This document shows, in pieces, positions 61,045 through 64,000 of a stretch of 64,000 bases of DNA. Each line of letters begins with the position of its first letter. Position 1 is the stretch's first letter. Made by a program: the position numbers and the translations under genes. The stretch spans positions 1,497,501 through 1,561,500 of the forward strand of contig NZ_JAATJM010000001.1 of the NCBI RefSeq assembly GCF_011927945.1. The letters run 5' to 3'. Source of the DNA: Brevundimonas alba. Its GTDB lineage: Bacteria > Pseudomonadota > Alphaproteobacteria > Caulobacterales > Caulobacteraceae. Below the pieces are notes generated by a model. That model did not search any database, was not told where the DNA came from, and was given only the letters and a program-made list of their open reading frames with translations.

Positions 61045-61979
61045 CGGGGCAGGGGCGGAAGCAGGAAGGTCAGGGGCACGTCGAGGCGGGCGTTCCAGCT
61101 CGTCTCGTTGTGTTCGGCGCCGGGGAACACCAGCGAGCGGAAGCGGTCCGGGGTCCAGCCGCTGGACCGGATCGCCGCATCGATGCGACTCTGGAACTCG
61201 GCGTAGAAAGCGTCGAGGGTCTCGTCGCCGCGGTCGAAATACAGGCGGTGGCGGCCCGGCGGCGGCAGGTCGGCGCGGACCACACCGGTCCAGGCCGCGG
61301 TCAGCCGCTCGCGCCACGCGTCGAGGTCGGCCGGGTCCGTCAGCTGGTCTATGCGAATGGGCCAGTGCGTCGAGACGCAGCCGGCGCCGCCGAACACCTC
61401 CGGATGCCTCATCAGCGCGTACATGGAGATCAGCCCGCCCATGCTGCTGCCCATGATCGCCGTGTCGTCGCGGCCGGGGCGCGTGCGGTAGGCGCCGTCG
61501 ATGAGGGGCTTCAGCTCCTCGACGAGGAAGCGGAGGTAGCCGTCGGACAGGGACTCGCCGCCGTAGATGGCCTGCACGTCCGCGCGCATGTCCTCGGGCA
61601 GGGCGCGGATCAGATTGGCCGGGATGTATTCCCGCAGCCGCAGCGGCGTATTGCCGACGCCGACGACGATCGGCGTGCGGATCTGTCCGTTGGCGGCGAG
61701 GCGGGCGACGTGTTCGTCCACGCCCCATTCCGCGCCGTAGGGTGCGCGGCCCGCGTCGAACAGGTTCTGGCCGTCGTGCATGTAGAGGACGGGATACGCG
61801 CTGTCGGAAGCGTCGTAGCCGGGCGGCAGCCAGACGGTGACGTCGCGGGGCTGGACGTGGGCCGAGGCCATCGCCGGATGCTCGACGAGCCGGCCCTCGG
61901 TGGGCGCGTCGGCGCGGGCGGCGGACGCCAGCGGCAGCGCCGAAAGGCCGGCCAGCAGGGCGCGGCGGTGCAGCCTCAT
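61041..61979 (-). CDS. alpha/beta-hydrolase, esterase family (PF00756), exported
   Basis: 312 residues with a basic signal peptide (MRLHRRALLAGLSALPLASAARA). Esterase-D/IroE-like fold: VTVWLPPGYDASDSAYPVLYMHDGQNLF, nucleophile in MGSSMGGLISMYALM, and the His in GAEHNETSW. Between the MFS and GH15 genes with ATGA overlaps on both sides, so it is part of the maltodextrin operon. It may remove acyl groups from substituted starch (inference). Confidence 0.9.
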   Translation of the reverse strand: MRLHRRALLAGLSALPLASAARADAPTEGRLVEHPAMASAHVQPRDVTVWLPPGYDASDSAYPVLYMHDGQNLFDAGRAPYGAEWGVDEHVARLAANGQIRTPIVVGVGNTPLRLREYIPANLIRALPEDMRADVQAIYGGESLSDGYLRFLVEELKPLIDGAYRTRPGRDDTAIMGSSMGGLISMYALMRHPEVFGGAGCVSTHWPIRIDQLTDPADLDAWRERLTAAWTGVVRADLPPPGRHRLYFDRGDETLDAFYAEFQSRIDAAIRSSGWTPDRFRSLVFPGAEHNETSWNARLDVPLTFLLPPLPR

Positions 61980-63499
61980 GCCGCCTCCGGCTTCACCTCG
62001 GGCACCAGCAGGCTGAAGCCCGCGGCGATCAGGAAGCTGACGGCGCCGAGGACCAACGCCCAGATCGCCTCGCCGCCGAAGACGCCCTTGAGGATGGCGC
62101 CGAGAATGGTGGCGGCGACCAGCTGGGGCACGACGATGAAGATGTTGAAGATGCCCATGTAGACGCCCATTTTCCGGCCCGGCACGGCGTTGGACAGGAT
62201 GGCGTAGGGCATCGAGACGATCGACGCCCAGGCGAAGCCGACGCCGATCATCGGCAGCCACAGCAGGGCCGGGTCGCGGATCAGGAAGATGCCGAGGAAG
62301 CCCGCGGCGCCGAGCGTCAGATTGACGGCATGGGCGCCGCGCAGGCCGGTCTTCCGGGCCAGCACCGGGATCAGGAAGGCGGCGAGGGCGGCGACGCCAT
62401 TGTAGACGCCCATCAGCACGCCGACCCAGTTGGCGCCCTCGCCGTAGCCGGCCGAGGTGGGATCGGGCGAGCCGTAGTGCACCGCCGTGACCGCAGGCGT
62501 CAGATAAATCCACATGGCGAACAGGGCGAACCAGCTGAAGAACTGGACGACGGCGAGCCCCTGCATCGTCTTCGGCATCGCGAAGATGTCGCCCATGATC
62601 TCGGTCAGGGCGTTCGAGCGCTGCGCCGCCGAAAGCGCGCCGACCACCATCTGCAGCAGGCCGAAGGCGAGGATGAAGCCCGCCAGAATGTAGAGTTCCT
62701 TCTGCAGGGCCAGCAGATTGACCGCGGTCACCCCCAGCACCCCCGCCAGCGCCCAGATCAGGCCTCCGGTGTACCAGGCCGTTTGCGACCTTGCGGCGGC
62801 GGGGGCATGTCCGGCGTCCCGCGAGGCTTCGAAGGCCTCGATCTGCTCGGGGCTGTATTCGCGGGTGGTGAAGACGGTCCAGAGCACCGCCGCCAGAAGG
62901 GCAATGGCGCCGACGTAGAAGGAGATGCGCACCGCCATTGGCACGACGCGTTCAGGCGCCGTCGAGGCCACGCCAAACCATTCCGTCAGGATGTACGGGA
63001 GGCAGGAGGCGAAGACCGCGCCGGCGCCGATGAAGAAGCTCTGCATCGCATAGCCGGTGGTCCGCTGCTCCGCGGGCAGGTTGTCGCCGACGAAGGCGCG
63101 GAACGGCTCCATGGTGATGTTGATCGATGCATCCATGATCCAGAGCATCGACGCCGCCATCCAGAGATACGGACTGTGCGGCATGACCAGCAGGGCGAGG
63201 GTGGTCAGGATCGCGCCGGCGAGGAAGTAGGGACGCCGGCGGCCCAGCGGCGTCCACGTCCGGTCGCTGAAATAGCCGACGATCGGCTGGACCAGCAGAC
63301 CGGTCAGGGGCGCGGCGATCCACAGGATGGCCAGCGAATCCACGTCCGCGCCCAGGGTCTGGAAGATGCGGCTGGTGTTGGCGTTCTGCAGGCCGAAGCC
63401 GATCTGGATGCCGAAGAAGCCGACGCACATGTTCCAGATCGCCAGCCCGCTGAGACGGGGGCGGGCGGCGAGCCGGGCGTCAGGCGTGGCTGTGGTCAC
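61976..63499 (-). CDS. MFS maltose/maltodextrin permease (SLC45/GPH-like)
   Basis: 507 residues, about 12 helices. The start is the GTG at complement 63499 overlapping the GH97 stop as GTGA. IWNMCVGFFGIQIGFGLQNANTSRIFQTLGA and GYFSDRTWTPLGRRRPYFLAG are typical of the SLC45-like sugar:H+ symporters, including the Caulobacter maltose permease. The neighbours (GH97, GH15) make maltose/glucose from starch the probable substrate. Confidence 0.9.
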   Translation of the reverse strand: MTTATPDARLAARPRLSGLAIWNMCVGFFGIQIGFGLQNANTSRIFQTLGADVDSLAILWIAAPLTGLLVQPIVGYFSDRTWTPLGRRRPYFLAGAILTTLALLVMPHSPYLWMAASMLWIMDASINITMEPFRAFVGDNLPAEQRTTGYAMQSFFIGAGAVFASCLPYILTEWFGVASTAPERVVPMAVRISFYVGAIALLAAVLWTVFTTREYSPEQIEAFEASRDAGHAPAAARSQTAWYTGGLIWALAGVLGVTAVNLLALQKELYILAGFILAFGLLQMVVGALSAAQRSNALTEIMGDIFAMPKTMQGLAVVQFFSWFALFAMWIYLTPAVTAVHYGSPDPTSAGYGEGANWVGVLMGVYNGVAALAAFLIPVLARKTGLRGAHAVNLTLGAAGFLGIFLIRDPALLWLPMIGVGFAWASIVSMPYAILSNAVPGRKMGVYMGIFNIFIVVPQLVAATILGAILKGVFGGEAIWALVLGAVSFLIAAGFSLLVPEVKPEAA

Positions 63500-64000
63500 C
63501 GGCGGGCCCTTCCAAGCGGGACGAAGCGGATGGCCTGGCCGCCGCCGGGGGCGAGGCGCAGGTCGAGGACATCGGCGGCGGTGACTTCGCGCTGCTCGAT
63601 GACGATGGCTTCGCGGTTGGTCTTCCAGTGGGCGTCGGGCGCGTCGCGGTAGATCTCCGCGCGATAGCGGCGGCCGGCGTCGAGGAAGGTCAGCGGCTCG
63701 GAGAAGGATCGCGGCGACTCGTCGGTGATCGAGCCGAGGAACCATTCGTCGGAGTTGCGGTCCTTGCGGACGATGGTGACGTAGTCGCCGACCTCGCCGT
63801 TCAGCACGCGGGTGTCAGCCCAGTCGACCGCGACGTCCTTGATGAACTGGAACGGCCCGGGGTTGGCCTCGTAGTTGACCAGCAGGTCGGCGGCCATCTG
63901 GATCGGGCTGTAGATAGCCACATAGAGGGCCAGTTGCTTGGCCCAGGTGGTGGCGACGCCGTCGGGGCTGCGCGTGGTCATGCCGAAGATGCCGGGGGTG
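63496..64000 (-). CDS. GH97 alpha-glucosidase, C-terminal part (window cuts the 5' end)
   Basis: 168 codons of the C-terminal end are visible. GVATTWAKQLALYVAIYSPIQMAADLLVNYE and FIKDVAVDWADTRVLNGEVGDYVTI are close to SusB-type GH97 enzymes, followed by the beta-sandwich C domain. The catalytic part lies past the window edge, so inverting or retaining type cannot be judged. First visible gene of the starch operon; its promoter is out of view. Confidence 0.9.
   Translation of the reverse strand, partial: TPGIFGMTTRSPDGVATTWAKQLALYVAIYSPIQMAADLLVNYEANPGPFQFIKDVAVDWADTRVLNGEVGDYVTIVRKDRNSDEWFLGSITDESPRSFSEPLTFLDAGRRYRAEIYRDAPDAHWKTNREAIVIEQREVTAADVLDLRLAPGGGQAIRFVPLGRARR

Overview
The window is a high-GC, gene-dense stretch of an alphaproteobacterial chromosome, most likely from Caulobacterales and probably close to Brevundimonas. 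This assignment is inferred from gene content, with no phylogeny run. The supporting content is large TonB-dependent receptors of the Xanthomonas/Caulobacter type, flavin-halogenase (PF04820) genes clustered with such a receptor, MFS sugar permeases, a LacI regulator and many 4-base ATGA/GTGA gene overlaps.

Left part (1-24500). A cut ubiA, an M1 lipoprotein peptidase, a Bcr/CflA-type MFS pump and arsC precede a glucan-utilisation locus at about 5000-22050. That locus holds a LacI regulator, a GH3 exo-glucanase, an MFS permease, a GH5 endoglucanase, a beta-helix protein with a GH87-like look, a JmjC-like cupin, a large TonB receptor and three overlapping PF04820 genes, the middle one catalytically degenerate. 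Copies of one palindrome (TTGACAGCGCTGTCAA or close variants) lie before GH3, GH5 and the receptor, so one LacI regulon is inferred. After it come a small acidic protein, tRNA-Leu(CAA) and a translationally coupled ATP-grasp/luciferase-like monooxygenase pair.

Middle (24500-37500). Housekeeping and transport genes: a TonB-C-like periplasmic protein, a membrane protein, an S41 peptidase, an FAH-family hydrolase, an isoaspartyl peptidase/asparaginase, a FecCD-type ABC importer, a POT peptide transporter with a duplicated extracytoplasmic insert, and a second TonB-dependent receptor.

Island (37600-40518). A 46-bp direct repeat, matching the 3' half of the intact tRNA-Gly(CCC) at one end, brackets about 2.9 kb that looks foreign. 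Inside are an Orc/Cdc6-like AAA ATPase, a six-unit 10-bp tandem repeat, an HNH nuclease led by a C-protein-like XRE regulator with a palindromic operator, and a small ORF of a kind often found beside integrases. No integrase is present. This is the best candidate for an undescribed compact defence or satellite module.

Right part (40500-64000). TraB/GumN with an XRE/membrane-protein pair, rmuC, recR, ybaB, a nitroreductase, a hybrid histidine kinase, dnaX (without the zinc-binding cysteines), the SRP RNA with a clear promoter, and nudC. A four-helix-bundle (S23-like) gene is framed by inverted AGGGATT arrays that supply three stop codons. Then follow kdsB, a membrane-anchored cytochrome c, amtB, an M16 peptidase and a UDP-glucuronate epimerase. 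The window ends with a coupled GH97-MFS-esterase-GH15 operon for starch/maltodextrin use that continues past the right edge.
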